A stretch of DNA of 64,000 nucleotides from RU20A sp042610495 (GTDB lineage Bacteria > Pseudomonadota > Alphaproteobacteria > Rhizobiales > Rhizobiaceae). Below are positions 1-8,735 of the stretch, piece after piece. The notes under the pieces were generated by a model. The model searched no databases. It worked only from the letters and a program-made list of their open reading frames with translations, and had not been told where the DNA came from. The stretch is taken from NCBI RefSeq assembly GCF_042610495.1, contig NZ_JBHGAP010000001.1:1612001-1676000 (forward strand), given 5' to 3'. Each line of letters starts with the position of its first letter. Position 1 is the stretch's first letter. Both the position numbers and the translations under genes were made by a program.

Positions 1-1884
1 CTTCTTCGGCGTGAAGGCCTCAGCCACGCGGTTGATCATCTGCCGCGCGCTGGACCCTGATGCTGCCGGGCGGGCGCCCATCGCTGCGGCCACGCCGCCG
101 GCGACGCGGAACTGGCCGATCAGGCTGCGAAGCCGCTCCGCCTCGTTGGCGAGCGCCGCGCTGGCCGCCGTCGTTTCTTCCACCATCGCCGCATTTTGCT
201 GGGTCGACTGGTCCATCTGGTTGACGGCCGTGTTGACCTGCTGGAGACCGACCGACTGCTCCTGGGCAGCCGTGGCGATGGCGTTCAACTGCTCGTTGAT
301 GTCGACGACATGGCTTTCGATCACCTGCAGCGCCGAACCCGTTTCCGTGACGAGACGCACGCCGTTTGCGACTTCGTCGGCCGAGGTCCGGATCAACTCC
401 TTGATCTCCTTGGCGGCCTTGGCCGAGCGCTGGGCAAGTTCGCGCACCTCCTGGGCGACGACGGCAAAGCCCTTGCCGGCCTCGCCCGCACGGGCCGCTT
501 CCACACCGGCATTGAGCGCCAGCAGGTTGGTCTGGAACGCGATCTCGTCGATGACGGAAATGATGTTGCCGATCTCGGCGGACGACTTCTCGATCCGCTG
601 CATGGCGCTGACGGCATCCTTCATGATCGCGCCGGAGCGACGCGCGGATTCGTTTGCCTGCTCGGCCTTGGTCCGGGCTTCGGCCGTCCGCTTTGTCGAG
701 GAACCGACATTCGAGGTGATTTCATCCAGCGCCGCTGCCGTCTCTTCCAGTGCGGCGGCCTGCTGCTCCGTCCGCTTCGACAGGTCATTGGCCGAGGTGG
801 ACAGTTCCTGCGTGCCCCCGTCGATCGAGCCCGCCGCATGGCTGACGGCCCGCATGGTTTCGGTCAGCTGTGCGATCGCTGCGTTGAAATTGGCGCGCAA
901 GCCTTCGAAATCGCTGGCAAAAGGCGTATCGAGGCGGAAGGTGAGATCGCCTTCGGCAAGACGTTGCAACGCATTGCCGATGCCGGTCGTTGCCGCCGCC
1001 ATCTCCGCAACGCGGGCTTCTTCAGCCACACGCTTCTGGCGACGATCCTCTTCGCTGGCTGCCTGCTCGGCATTCAAGCGCTGCTCCACGGCCTGCTTTT
1101 CGGCAATCGCGACGCGGAAGCTCTCAAGCGACGAGGCCATCTCGCCAATTTCGTCAGCCCGCCCGAGCGCGGGAACGGCAAACTGCGTATCGCCGGACGC
1201 CAGCCGCATCATGCCCTCGTTGACAGCGACCAGCGGGCGAACGAGCGTGCGCGACAGCGCAAACAGCGAGAAGCCGCCGATCAGCAGAAGCAGCGCACTG
1301 CCCGCAAGCGTGGTGCGCTTGGCGAATGTCGCGGCATCCGCGGCAGCCGCGGCGCGAACGGTCAGCAGTTCCTTCTCCGCACCAATGAGGGCGGCGACTT
1401 CGGCGCGGATCGCGTCCATCGACTGCTTGCCCGCACCGGATGCCTCGATCGCGCGGGCGGCATCAAGAGAATCCGGCTTGGCCATCGCGGTCTTGATGGC
1501 ATCCACAACCTTGCCTTCCCACTGCGCCGCCAGGGCAGACAGCCCGTCAAGGCGCTTCTGCTGGGCAGGATTGTCGGACGTCAGCCCCTTCAGTGTCTGC
1601 CAGTGCTGCTTGAAGGCGGCGGAGCCCGCCTTCTGCGGCTCCAGGAACTTCTCGTCGCCGGACACGAGATAACCGCGAATGCCGGTCTCCTGGTCGATCA
1701 TGGAAGCAAGCGCAAGATTGGCCTCGCCGATCACCTGGTAGGTGTGCGCTGTCATCGCCGACGTCGCTTCCTGCTCCGAAATCGAAGTGAAATTGAGACC
1801 CGCCACCGCAAAGCTGATGACAAGCAGAAGAAGAAGGGCAAGCCCGATCTTCTTGATGATACGAATATTGGTAAACACGCCCAC
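1..1884 (-). CDS. Methyl-accepting chemotaxis protein, 3' end cut by window edge
   Basis: Transmembrane chemoreceptor that would signal to CheA/CheW at the inner membrane. Reading the minus strand from GTG 1884 (AGGGGG about 6 nt upstream) gives a first membrane segment at residues 12-30 and a periplasmic region with a CHASE3-like stretch (DQETGIRGYLVSGDEKFLEP). A second membrane segment lies near 188-210, followed by HAMP and a long cytoplasmic helical region. The signalling hairpin tip is near residue 478 (NLLALNAGVEAARAGEAGKG, then FAVVAQEVRELAQRS). The frame is still open at base 1, reading AEAFTPKK, so only the extreme C terminus is missing. No che or flagellar genes are adjacent, so the ligand cannot be inferred. 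Confidence 0.93.
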   Translation of the reverse strand, partial: MGVFTNIRIIKKIGLALLLLLVISFAVAGLNFTSISEQEATSAMTAHTYQVIGEANLALASMIDQETGIRGYLVSGDEKFLEPQKAGSAAFKQHWQTLKGLTSDNPAQQKRLDGLSALAAQWEGKVVDAIKTAMAKPDSLDAARAIEASGAGKQSMDAIRAEVAALIGAEKELLTVRAAAAADAATFAKRTTLAGSALLLLIGGFSLFALSRTLVRPLVAVNEGMMRLASGDTQFAVPALGRADEIGEMASSLESFRVAIAEKQAVEQRLNAEQAASEEDRRQKRVAEEARVAEMAAATTGIGNALQRLAEGDLTFRLDTPFASDFEGLRANFNAAIAQLTETMRAVSHAAGSIDGGTQELSTSANDLSKRTEQQAAALEETAAALDEITSNVGSSTKRTAEARTKAEQANESARRSGAIMKDAVSAMQRIEKSSAEIGNIISVIDEIAFQTNLLALNAGVEAARAGEAGKGFAVVAQEVRELAQRSAKAAKEIKELIRTSADEVANGVRLVTETGSALQVIESHVVDINEQLNAIATAAQEQSVGLQQVNTAVNQMDQSTQQNAAMVEETTAASAALANEAERLRSLIGQFRVAGGVAAAMGARPAASGSSARQMINRVAEAFTPKK

Positions 1885-2211
1885 AATAGCCCCCTAAAGC
1901 TCCCGGCCCCAACTCCCGGATTGAATTTTCTAAATCGATCAAAATCTTGAGTTGATCTTTTAGAATATGCTTTAAGTATCTGGACTATTGTTATTAATGC
2001 CACCTGAAGGGAGAGTGATTAATCATGACATATGACAGCCAACCACGCTCCTTTCGACGGAGCGCATCGACATAAGCCAGCCGTCACGACACGCGATCCG
2101 CCAGCCATGAGAGAGCGATACGCCGGCCGGGATCACTGTCACCCTCGAAACAGCGCGGGCTCCATCACGCCTTTACTGAGGAGCGATCAACGGACACGCA
2201 GAGGTGCTTTC
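1885..2211. other. Intergenic region between divergent genes, AT-rich core
   Basis: These 327 bp separate the chemoreceptor start from the gene at 2212. The part at about 1925-2020 is clearly AT-richer than the surroundings (for example tagaatatgctttaagtat) and probably holds promoters for one or both genes. I found no convincing -35/-10 pair with correct spacing and no ORF. Confidence 0.5.
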
Positions 2212-2649
2212 ATGGGACGGCTGGCAGGAACATCCCTGGCGCAACAGGCGCGCGAAACATGGCAGGCGCAGGTCGCAGCCGCCCGCCAAGCAGCAGCCGA
2301 AGGACGCGCGCCCCGCAAGAGGACAAAGACACCGTTCCGCCACCTTCCACGCAGCCGGCGGCTGGCTGCCCTTCTTGACCACATATCCTGGTGGCCTGAC
2401 GGCATGGTCATCAACGGCGAAAACGTCCCACCGCTGACCGCCGACATGCGTCTCCTGATCGAAAAGGGCCTTGTCACCCTGAGCCGCCGAGACGCCTATT
2501 CCGTCTGGGCCTTCCTCAAGACGCGCAAGCCGCGCGAAACGGTGCTGCGCCTGACGGATGCGGGACGCCATGTCCTCGCAGCCGAGAAAGTGACGGATGC
2601 AGAACGCCACGCCTTCAACGAAACGCTGGCCTGGGGCGTCGTTCGCTAG
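2212..2649 (+). CDS. Hypothetical protein with winged-helix-like C-terminal half
   Basis: A 145-aa protein of unknown function. ATG 2212 was chosen over upstream in-frame starts because GAGGTG lies 7 nt before it. The first 50 residues are Arg/Ala-rich and basic (APRKRTKTPFRHLPRSRR). The rest reads ADMRLLIEKGLVTLSRR, then a short loop, then VLRLTDAGRHVL. That is the pattern of a winged helix-turn-helix, with a recognition-like helix followed by a beta wing and 'LT-x-x-G'. DNA binding is inference from this pattern only. It stands alone between the divergent chemoreceptor gene and a tRNA. A similar pattern appears in the orphan protein at 35656. Confidence 0.65.
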   Translation: MGRLAGTSLAQQARETWQAQVAAARQAAAEGRAPRKRTKTPFRHLPRSRRLAALLDHISWWPDGMVINGENVPPLTADMRLLIEKGLVTLSRRDAYSVWAFLKTRKPRETVLRLTDAGRHVLAAEKVTDAERHAFNETLAWGVVR

Positions 2650-2722
2650 ATTGGGAAGGCGGCGTTTCTCCGCACATCAACGCGCTGTCACAGACGATGA
2701 AAACGATACTGCAGAAGAGCGG

Positions 2723-2807
2723 TGGTGCCCCATGCCGGGATCGAACCAGCACTCCTTTCGGAACTCGATTTTGAGTCGAGCGCGTCTACCAGTTCCGCCA
2801 ATGGGGC
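2723..2807 (-). tRNA. tRNA-Leu (anticodon CAA)
   Basis: The minus strand folds as an 85-nt class II tRNA. The acceptor pairs GCCCCAT with ATGGGGC, followed by discriminator A and an encoded CCA. The D arm is GGCGGAACTGGTAGACGC, the anticodon arm is CTCGA-CTCAAAA-TCGAG, and a long variable arm (TTCCGAAAGGAGT) and T arm (GCTGGTTCGATCCCGGC) follow. The loop CTCAAAA gives anticodon CAA, reading UUG. Confidence 0.96.
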
Positions 2808-3070
2808 ACGCGGGGTAGTCCGGGAGGTTTATACGGGCGGCGAAAGGGCGGTCAACGGGTTTCTGGCGCCGGCGATGCGAAAAGACGGATCGGCCGGTGC
2901 GGAAGATCGGGGCGCCACCGATGTCGCATTGCAGCAACGCTATCGCACCCGCGTTAACGCAACACCGAAAATGCTGCTGACGCACCTTTCCGTTTCCCCC
3001 GCACTTACAGTAGAACCGGGCGATCTGCACCGCGCCCTCCCGGCGATGCACCCTTCGGAAAGCTTGCGTC

Positions 3071-3658
3071 ATGCTGCGCCGCCTCTATGCCTGGACCCTG
3101 TCGCTGGCCGCCAAGAAATCGGCGGAAGTCTGGCTTGCGGTCATCGCCTTTGTCGAAAGCTCGATCTTCCTCGTACCGGCCGACGTGCTCTTCCTGCCCA
3201 TGGCGCTGGCCCGGCCGGAGCGCGTCTGGCGCTATGCGCTGATCGCCACCGTCAGCTCCGTGCTCGGCGGCATTGCCGGCTGGTATCTCGGCCATTACGC
3301 CTATGAGGCGGTCGCCAAACCGGTGCTCGCCTTCTACGGCAAGCTCGACGCCTTCGAGCAGTTGAAGACCTCGGTCGATTACGAGACGATCGTGCTGCTG
3401 CTGATTACCTCGGGTCTCGCGCACCTGCCGCCGATCAAGGTGGTGACGATCCTTTCCGGCGCGGTCAACATCAATCTCGGCCTCTTCATCGCCACCGCCA
3501 TCGTGGCCCGCGGCGCGCGCTTCTACCTCATCGCCTGGCTGCTGCGCCGCTACGGGGAGAACATCCGCGACTTCCTGGAAAAGCGCCTCGGCCTCATCGC
3601 CGGCCTCGTTTCCGCCGCACTCATCCTCCTCTTCGTCGGCTACCGCCTCGTCAAGTGA
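3071..3658 (+). CDS. YqaA/DedA-like small membrane protein
   Basis: A 195-aa integral inner-membrane protein. Hydrophobic segments lie near residues 18-45, 56-78, 105-125, 130-150 and 172-192. The FVESSIFLVPADVLFLPMAL segment and the later GLAHLPPIKVVTILSGAVN match the YqaA branch of the SNARE-associated/DedA (VTT) family, whose members affect membrane homeostasis or lipid transport. ATG 3071 has GGAAAG about 10 nt upstream. The gene abuts dsbB with no gap, so the two are probably co-transcribed. The exact substrate is unknown. Confidence 0.8.
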   Translation: MLRRLYAWTLSLAAKKSAEVWLAVIAFVESSIFLVPADVLFLPMALARPERVWRYALIATVSSVLGGIAGWYLGHYAYEAVAKPVLAFYGKLDAFEQLKTSVDYETIVLLLITSGLAHLPPIKVVTILSGAVNINLGLFIATAIVARGARFYLIAWLLRRYGENIRDFLEKRLGLIAGLVSAALILLFVGYRLVK

Positions 3659-3675
3659 TCGAACAGAGCCCCGCC

Positions 3676-4182
3676 ATGACAGCCCTCAGCGCCCGCTCCC
3701 CCGCCTTCCTGCCCACCCTGGTGCTGACGCTCGGCATGGCCGCGACGGTCGGCGCCGCGCTCGGCTTCGAACATATCGGCGGCTATATCCCCTGCGCGCT
3801 CTGCCTGATGCAGCGAGAGCCCTATTATTACGGCATCGGTGTCGGCGTCGCGACGCTCGCCGCGATCGGCTTTGGCGCGCCGCGCTGGCTGGTCCGGCTT
3901 CTGCTCGCCATTCTCGTCATCATGATGCTCGTCGGCGCCGGCATGGGCGTCTATCACGCAGGCGTCGAATGGGGCTTCTGGGAAGGGCCGTCAAGCTGCG
4001 CCACCGGCGCCCAGGGCGTGTCCAGCAACGTCAACGACCTGCTGGGCGATCTCGACAGCAAGCATGGCCCTTCCTGCACGCAGGCAGCTTTGCGTGTGCT
4101 CGGCCTGTCCTTCGCCGGCTGGAACGTGATTGCAAGCCTGATCCTTGCCGCCATCGGCGTCCGCGCTTTGCGCAAGGCCTGA
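3676..4182 (+). CDS. dsbB: Disulfide bond formation protein DsbB
   Basis: Inner-membrane quinone-linked oxidase that reoxidises DsbA in the periplasm. It has four hydrophobic segments. The first periplasmic loop carries the redox pair CALC (Cys40 and Cys43 from ATG 3676) followed by LMQREPYYYG. The second loop carries two further cysteines (SSCATG and GPSCTQ), as expected for the DsbB family. A GTG at 3655 overlaps the upstream stop and would add seven residues. Neither start has a clear ribosome-binding site, so translational coupling to the preceding gene is likely. Confidence 0.88.
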   Translation: MTALSARSPAFLPTLVLTLGMAATVGAALGFEHIGGYIPCALCLMQREPYYYGIGVGVATLAAIGFGAPRWLVRLLLAILVIMMLVGAGMGVYHAGVEWGFWEGPSSCATGAQGVSSNVNDLLGDLDSKHGPSCTQAALRVLGLSFAGWNVIASLILAAIGVRALRKA

Positions 4183-4221
4183 TCGTCAGCCGGCAATCAA
4201 CGGGCATGCTGGCCACAAGCC

Positions 4222-4779
4222 TTACGGCTGCAGTTCCACATCCCAGTAGAGATAGTCCATCCAGCTTTCGTGCAGGTGGTTCGGCGGGAAGAGCCGGCCA
4301 TTGTTGTGCAGATCCTGCACCGTCGGCGGATAGGGCTTCTGGTTGGGGAACATGCCGGCCTGCTTGGGCAGCTTGCCGCCCTTGCGCAGATTGCAGGGCG
4401 AGCAGGCGGCAACCACGTTCTCCCACGTCGTCTCGCCGCCGCAGCAGCGCGGAATGACGTGGTCGAAGGTCAGGTCATCCGTCGCGCCGCAATACTGGCA
4501 CTCGAACTTGTCACGCAGGAACACGTTGAAACGCGTGAAGGCCGGGTGACGCGAAGGCTGCACGTAGCTCTTGAGGCACACGACGCTCGGCAGGCGCATG
4601 GAAAAGCTTGGCGACGACACCGCCTGGTCGTATTCGGCGAGGATGGTCACGCGGTCAAGAAAGACCGCCTTGATCGCGTCCTGCCAGGACCACAGCGACA
4701 AGGGATAATAACTGAGCGGCCGGAAGTCAGCGTTCAGAACGAGCGCCGGCAAGGCCTGCGGTGAGACTGCAATCGTCAA
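4222..4779 (-). CDS. HNH endonuclease family protein
   Basis: A 185-aa protein with a C-terminal HNH nuclease fold. Two CxxC pairs (C94/C97 and C126/C129) would bind structural zinc and frame FDHVIPR (His107) and WENVV (Asn121), with CNLRKG following. The N-terminal 85 residues are conserved in the free-standing alphaproteobacterial HNH family, which is found as a single housekeeping-like gene outside restriction systems. No methyltransferase or inhibitor gene is next to it, so a role in defence is not supported. It converges with dsbB and lies 40 bp from its end. Confidence 0.87.
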   Translation of the reverse strand: MTIAVSPQALPALVLNADFRPLSYYPLSLWSWQDAIKAVFLDRVTILAEYDQAVSSPSFSMRLPSVVCLKSYVQPSRHPAFTRFNVFLRDKFECQYCGATDDLTFDHVIPRCCGGETTWENVVAACSPCNLRKGGKLPKQAGMFPNQKPYPPTVQDLHNNGRLFPPNHLHESWMDYLYWDVELQP

Positions 4780-4874
4780 GCATCTTCTCCTGATCGATTC
4801 GGCATCTGCCCTTCTATATTAGGCGCGTCACGACAGGATTGTGAAGCGGAAACAAAAAGCCCGCCCTCACGCCT

Positions 4875-5576
4875 TCACGCCGGCCCTCCCGCTCCCGCAC
4901 CGCCCGCCTCGCCCGCAGCCAGTCCGCCGGTGGGACGAACGTGCCGGGCATAGTAAGCCCAGAAAAGCCGGGCCGCCACGCTGCGCCACGGCACCCATCC
5001 TTCAGACAACGCCCGCGTTGCGGCAATATCCGGGCGGGGATCGAGCCCGAAGGCGCGGCCAACCGCCGCACGCAGCGCGACATCACCGGCCGGAAAGATG
5101 TCCGGGTGGCCGGCATGGACCAGAAGGTAGACCTCCGCCGTCCACGCCCCCACGCCCGGCAACGCCGTCAGCGCCGCGATGGCGGCCTCGCCGGGAAGAT
5201 CGCAGACGGCATGGAGATCGAGATCGCCCGAAAGGCAGGCCTGCGCCACGCCCTTCAGCGCCCGGGCCTTGGCCTGCGACAGGCCGGCGGCGCGGCAGCC
5301 GGCCTCGTCCATTCCCGCCATGGCGTCGGGCGTCAGCAAGCTTCCGGCCGGCGCGAGCCGGGCCCAGATCGCGGCGGCACTCGCCTTCGACACCATCTGC
5401 CCGACGATGACTTCCGCCAGCCCCGCGAAGCCCGGCGGCCCGCGCCTCAGCGGCACCGGCCCCGTCGCGGCGATGACCGCAACGAGCCGCGGATCGAGAG
5501 CCGCAAGCGCCATCAGCCCCTCGGCAATGTCGCCCTGCGTCTCGATCCGCCTGTGTCCGTTCCAGCTGTCCGCCAT
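4875..5576 (-). CDS. DNA-3-methyladenine glycosylase II (AlkA-like)
   Basis: A 233-aa base-excision repair glycosylase that removes alkylated purines. The helix-hairpin-helix-GPD signature is visible: LPGVGAWTAEVY at residues 139-150 and the catalytic Asp165 in FPAGDVALR. It lacks the Cys-rich iron-sulfur loop of endonuclease III, which favours the AlkA family. ATG 5576 has GGAGGGA just upstream. The longer frame reaching 5843 overlaps gluQ and is rejected. The C terminus ends in an Ala/Gly-rich tail. The start is divergent from gluQ by 73 bp. Confidence 0.9.
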   Translation of the reverse strand: MADSWNGHRRIETQGDIAEGLMALAALDPRLVAVIAATGPVPLRRGPPGFAGLAEVIVGQMVSKASAAAIWARLAPAGSLLTPDAMAGMDEAGCRAAGLSQAKARALKGVAQACLSGDLDLHAVCDLPGEAAIAALTALPGVGAWTAEVYLLVHAGHPDIFPAGDVALRAAVGRAFGLDPRPDIAATRALSEGWVPWRSVAARLFWAYYARHVRPTGGLAAGEAGGAGAGGPA

Positions 5577-5649
5577 CCGGTCCCTCCGAAGCTGCCGCCG
5601 CGCGATGGCATGCCGCGCAATTTCATGGCAGAAGCGGGGCCTGATCGCC

Positions 5650-6555
5650 ATGTCCCAACTCGCCATGACCACGCAACCCGTTTTCCGCTTCGCGCCCAGC
5701 CCGAATGGCCGGCTGCATCTCGGCCACGCCCTCTCCGCCCTCCTGAATGACCGGATGGCGCGAAAGGCCGGCGGCACCTTCCTGCTGCGCATCGAGGATA
5801 TCGACCAGACCCGCGCGCGGCCGGAATTCGAGGCCGGCATCATAGAGGATCTGCACTGGCTGGGACTTGACTGGCCGGAACCGCCGCGCCGCCAGTCTGA
5901 GCGCCTGCCGGCCTACCGGGCCGCGCTGGATCGCCTCTCAAGGATGGGCCTGGTCTACCCCTCCATCCTCAGCCGTGGCGAGATCCGCGCTGCCGTGACG
6001 AAGGCCGAAGCCGAGACCGGCGAGCCCTGGCCGCGCGACCCGGATGGCGCGCCGCTCTATCCCGGCCGCGAAAGGGATCTCTCTTCCCCTGCCCGCGCCC
6101 GCCTGACCGAAGGCAGCAAACCCTTCGCCTGGCGGCTGGACATGGCACGGGCGGTCGAGGCGGCCGGCGGGCCGCTGATGTGGAACGAAACGGGCGAAGG
6201 CCATGAATGTGAAGCAGGCACGATCGAGGCTGACCCTGCCGCCTGGGGCGATGTCGTGTTGTCCCGGTCGGATGCCCCGTCGAGCTATCACCTCTCGGTG
6301 ACGGTCGACGACGCCGAACAGGGCGTGACCCATGTGGTGCGCGGCCGCGACCTCTTTTACGCGACGAGCGTCCACTGCCTGCTCCAGCGGCTTCTGGAGC
6401 TTCCAGAGCCCGTCTACCATCACCATCGCCTCATTCTCGGCAGCGATGGCCGCAAGCTGTCGAAGAGCAACGGCGACACGGCCATCGCCGCCTATCGCGA
6501 AGCCGGCATGTCGGCAGACGCGCTACGTGCGCTGGTTCTGGGCGATCAGGGCTGA
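5650..6555 (+). CDS. gluQ: Glutamyl-Q tRNA(Asp) synthetase
   Basis: Activates glutamate and attaches it to the queuosine base of tRNA(Asp) instead of to a tRNA 3' end. The catalytic core resembles GluRS: FRFAPSPNGRLHLGHA with the HIGH-type motif at H23-H26, and KLSKS at about 269-273. The protein stops 28 residues later (301 aa), so the anticodon-binding domain of true GluRS is absent, which is diagnostic for GluQ. ATG 5650 is used; ATG 5665 is an alternative. The 3' end overlaps the convergent gene at 6523 by 33 bp. A queuosine-precursor transporter lies at 60844 in the same window. Confidence 0.94.
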   Translation: MSQLAMTTQPVFRFAPSPNGRLHLGHALSALLNDRMARKAGGTFLLRIEDIDQTRARPEFEAGIIEDLHWLGLDWPEPPRRQSERLPAYRAALDRLSRMGLVYPSILSRGEIRAAVTKAEAETGEPWPRDPDGAPLYPGRERDLSSPARARLTEGSKPFAWRLDMARAVEAAGGPLMWNETGEGHECEAGTIEADPAAWGDVVLSRSDAPSSYHLSVTVDDAEQGVTHVVRGRDLFYATSVHCLLQRLLELPEPVYHHHRLILGSDGRKLSKSNGDTAIAAYREAGMSADALRALVLGDQG

Positions 6556-7473
6556 GGCCTCGGCGTCGCTGACGGCGCTTTCGTCCACAGGCGCGGCCTC
6601 GCGACGGTTGCGCCAGTGCTGGATCACCATGCGCTTGACCTTGTACTTCATGATCGCCGCATTGATCTCGCCGCCGATGATGAACATCGCGCCGATCATG
6701 TAGAGAAAGACCAGCGCGATCATGATCGAGGCGAGCCCCGCATAGGTGGAGGCGTAGGTCGCGAAGCTCGAGAGATAGGCGGCAAACCCGTAGGCGCCGA
6801 CGGTCCAGAAGATCATCGTCAGCAGGATGCCCGGCAACACATCGGCAATCTTGCGCCTTCCGGCCGGCAGGTAGAGATGGCAGATGGCGAGCGCAACGAG
6901 CAGGATCGCCAGAACGCCGAGGAAGCCCCAATCGTCGATGATCGCCAGCACGCCGCTGAGGAAGGGCAGCCACTCGCCGGCAAAGCGCAAGCCAAGCGGC
7001 ACGGCGACGAGCAGGATGCTGATGAGAGCCAGCGCCACCACGCCGGCCAGCACGAAACCGATGCTGACGACACGGGTACGATACCACGGCCGGGTCTCGG
7101 CAACGCGATAGGCGCGGTTGAGCGAGACGCGCAGCGCCTCCACCCCGTTGGAGGCAAAGTATGCCGCCGCCAGCACCGACACCGTCAGCAGCCCGCCGCG
7201 CGGCGTGGTCAGCACGGCAACGACCTCCTGCGAGATCGGCCGGGCGATCGATTCCGGCCAGGTGTCGAATATCACGTGCACGGCGGTCTGGGCGAACTGG
7301 TCGGCGCCAAGGAAGGAGCCGAGCGCGGTGCCGAAGATCAGGAAGGGAAAGAGCGCAAGAAGGCTCGACAGCGCAACATGGCTTGCCATGGCCCAGCCGT
7401 CATCCTCGGAGAAGTGCCAGACGGCATCGAAGACCACCTTCCATGCCACGCCAAGCGCATTGCGCATCCTCAT
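6523..7473 (-). CDS. YihY/BrkB family inner-membrane protein
   Basis: A 316-aa polytopic protein with about six hydrophobic segments. Diagnostic YihY (UPF0761) stretches are GWAMASHVALSSLLALFPFL near the N terminus, ASNGVEALRVSLNRAYRV in the middle and MFIIGGEINAAIM near the end. The family was once called ribonuclease BN in error, and its function remains poorly defined. ATG 7473 or 7467 are possible starts; the longer frame to 7650 runs into the divergent SDR gene. The tail is Ala-rich and its last codons lie inside the end of gluQ. Confidence 0.87.
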   Translation of the reverse strand: MRMRNALGVAWKVVFDAVWHFSEDDGWAMASHVALSSLLALFPFLIFGTALGSFLGADQFAQTAVHVIFDTWPESIARPISQEVVAVLTTPRGGLLTVSVLAAAYFASNGVEALRVSLNRAYRVAETRPWYRTRVVSIGFVLAGVVALALISILLVAVPLGLRFAGEWLPFLSGVLAIIDDWGFLGVLAILLVALAICHLYLPAGRRKIADVLPGILLTMIFWTVGAYGFAAYLSSFATYASTYAGLASIMIALVFLYMIGAMFIIGGEINAAIMKYKVKRMVIQHWRNRREAAPVDESAVSDAEASALIAQNQRT

Positions 7474-7619
7474 CCGCCCCGTCTGCGCCCCGCCCGCGAC
7501 AGCGCGGAGCAATTGTAACCTGTGCTCGAATATGGGAAACGGGACCGGAAATTCCACCGGCTGGGGCGAGATTCCCGCCCGGCCGGACACGCGATCAGAC
7601 CGCAGGAAAGGCAGGCACC

Positions 7620-8483
7620 ATGATGGAGACGCGTGCGCAGACGGCGCCACCGGCAGGCAGCCGCAGCATCCTCATCACCGGCTGCTCCACCGGCATCGGC
7701 GCCCATTGCGCCCGGGCGCTGAAGGCCGACGGCTGGCGGGTTTTTGCCACCGTCCGGCGCGAGGAAGACCGCGCCGGCCTTGAGGCCGACGGCATCGAAA
7801 CCCATATCATGGATTATACGCAGGCCGACACGATTGCCGCACTGGTGGCGGCTGTACTCGCAAAGACCGGCGGTCGCCTAGACGCGCTCTTTAACAACGG
7901 CGCCTATGGCCAGGCCGGCGCGGTGGAGGACCTGCCGACCGAGGCGCTGCGCTTGCAGCTCGAAACCAACGTCATCGGCTGGCACGACCTGACGCGGCGC
8001 ATCATCCCCGTCATGCGCCGCCAGGGTCAAGGCCGCATCGTGCAGTGCTCATCCATCCTCGGCATCGTGCCGTATAAGTGGCGAGGCGCCTACAACGCCT
8101 CGAAATTCGCACTCGAAGGACTGACATTGACCATGCGCATGGAGCTTGCCGGCAGCGGCATCGGGGTCTCGCTGATCGAGCCCGGACCGATCGAGTCCCG
8201 CTTCATGGCCAATGCGCTGACCCATATCGAGCGGCACATCGACATCAAGGGCTCGGTCCACGCCGCCGAATACGACCGCCAGCTTCGCCGGCTGAAGGGC
8301 GTGAGCGGCCCCGCCAAGGGCAAGCTCGGGCCGGACGCGGTCTACGCCGTTTTGAGCCACGCGCTGAACGCCCGGCGGCCGAAACCGCATTACATCGTCA
8401 CGACGCCCGCGCGCCAGGGCGCCCTCCTGAAGAAGCTGCTGCCGGCAGACCTCTTCTATCGCTTCATCGGCCGTCTCGGCTGA
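7620..8483 (+). CDS. Short-chain dehydrogenase/reductase
   Basis: A 287-aa classical SDR that would use NAD(P)(H) on an unknown alcohol or ketone. The cofactor motif TGCSTGIG lies at residues 20-27, NNGAYG at 92-97, the catalytic serine in QCSSIL (144/145) and YNASK at 158-162. The C-terminal extension (about residues 195-287) is longer than in minimal SDRs and resembles SDRs annotated as acting on lipids or retinol-like substrates. ATG 7620 follows an AGGAAAGGCAGG stretch. It heads a run of same-strand genes continuing to 10137. Confidence 0.9.
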   Translation: MMETRAQTAPPAGSRSILITGCSTGIGAHCARALKADGWRVFATVRREEDRAGLEADGIETHIMDYTQADTIAALVAAVLAKTGGRLDALFNNGAYGQAGAVEDLPTEALRLQLETNVIGWHDLTRRIIPVMRRQGQGRIVQCSSILGIVPYKWRGAYNASKFALEGLTLTMRMELAGSGIGVSLIEPGPIESRFMANALTHIERHIDIKGSVHAAEYDRQLRRLKGVSGPAKGKLGPDAVYAVLSHALNARRPKPHYIVTTPARQGALLKKLLPADLFYRFIGRLG

Positions 8484-8504
8484 TCGTCTGAAAGGGAAAG
8501 TCCC

Positions 8505-8708
8505 ATGTCCAGTTTTCTCACAGGCCTCACCCTGCTCGTCATGGGCCTTGTCGTCATCGTGCTCGTACGCGGCCTCCTCAACATGGCCAAGGGCGGCAGC
8601 GGCAACACCTCGAACAAGCTGATGCAGGCCCGCGTCGTGCTGCAGGCCGTCGCCATCGTTCTCATCATGCTGGTGCTGTGGATCACCGGCGGCGGACGCC
8701 CCGCATAA
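8505..8708 (+). CDS. HIG1-type twin transmembrane protein
   Basis: A 67-aa protein with two membrane helices (about residues 5-25 and 45-62). They are joined by a basic loop containing LMQARVVLQ, which matches the HIG1 (hypoxia-induced) domain pattern of small bacterial proteins. Mitochondrial relatives are cytochrome oxidase-associated factors, but a respiratory role here is only inference. GAAAGGGAAAG precedes ATG 8505. It is 21 bp after the SDR gene and 27 bp before the adenosyltransferase, so probably in their transcript. Confidence 0.82.
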   Translation: MSSFLTGLTLLVMGLVVIVLVRGLLNMAKGGSGNTSNKLMQARVVLQAVAIVLIMLVLWITGGGRPA

Positions 8709-8735
8709 TCCATCCGGCAGAGGACACAGACAGGC

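Noticed and set aside
11..1950. Long plus-strand ORFs of 553 and 584 codons over the left edge
   Set aside because: They are shadows of the chemoreceptor on the minus strand, whose frame shows HAMP and signalling-hairpin motifs and remains open at the window edge.
4222..4779. HNH gene as part of a restriction or defence system
   Set aside because: No methyltransferase, specificity subunit, CRISPR or toxin-antitoxin partner is adjacent, and the neighbours are housekeeping genes.
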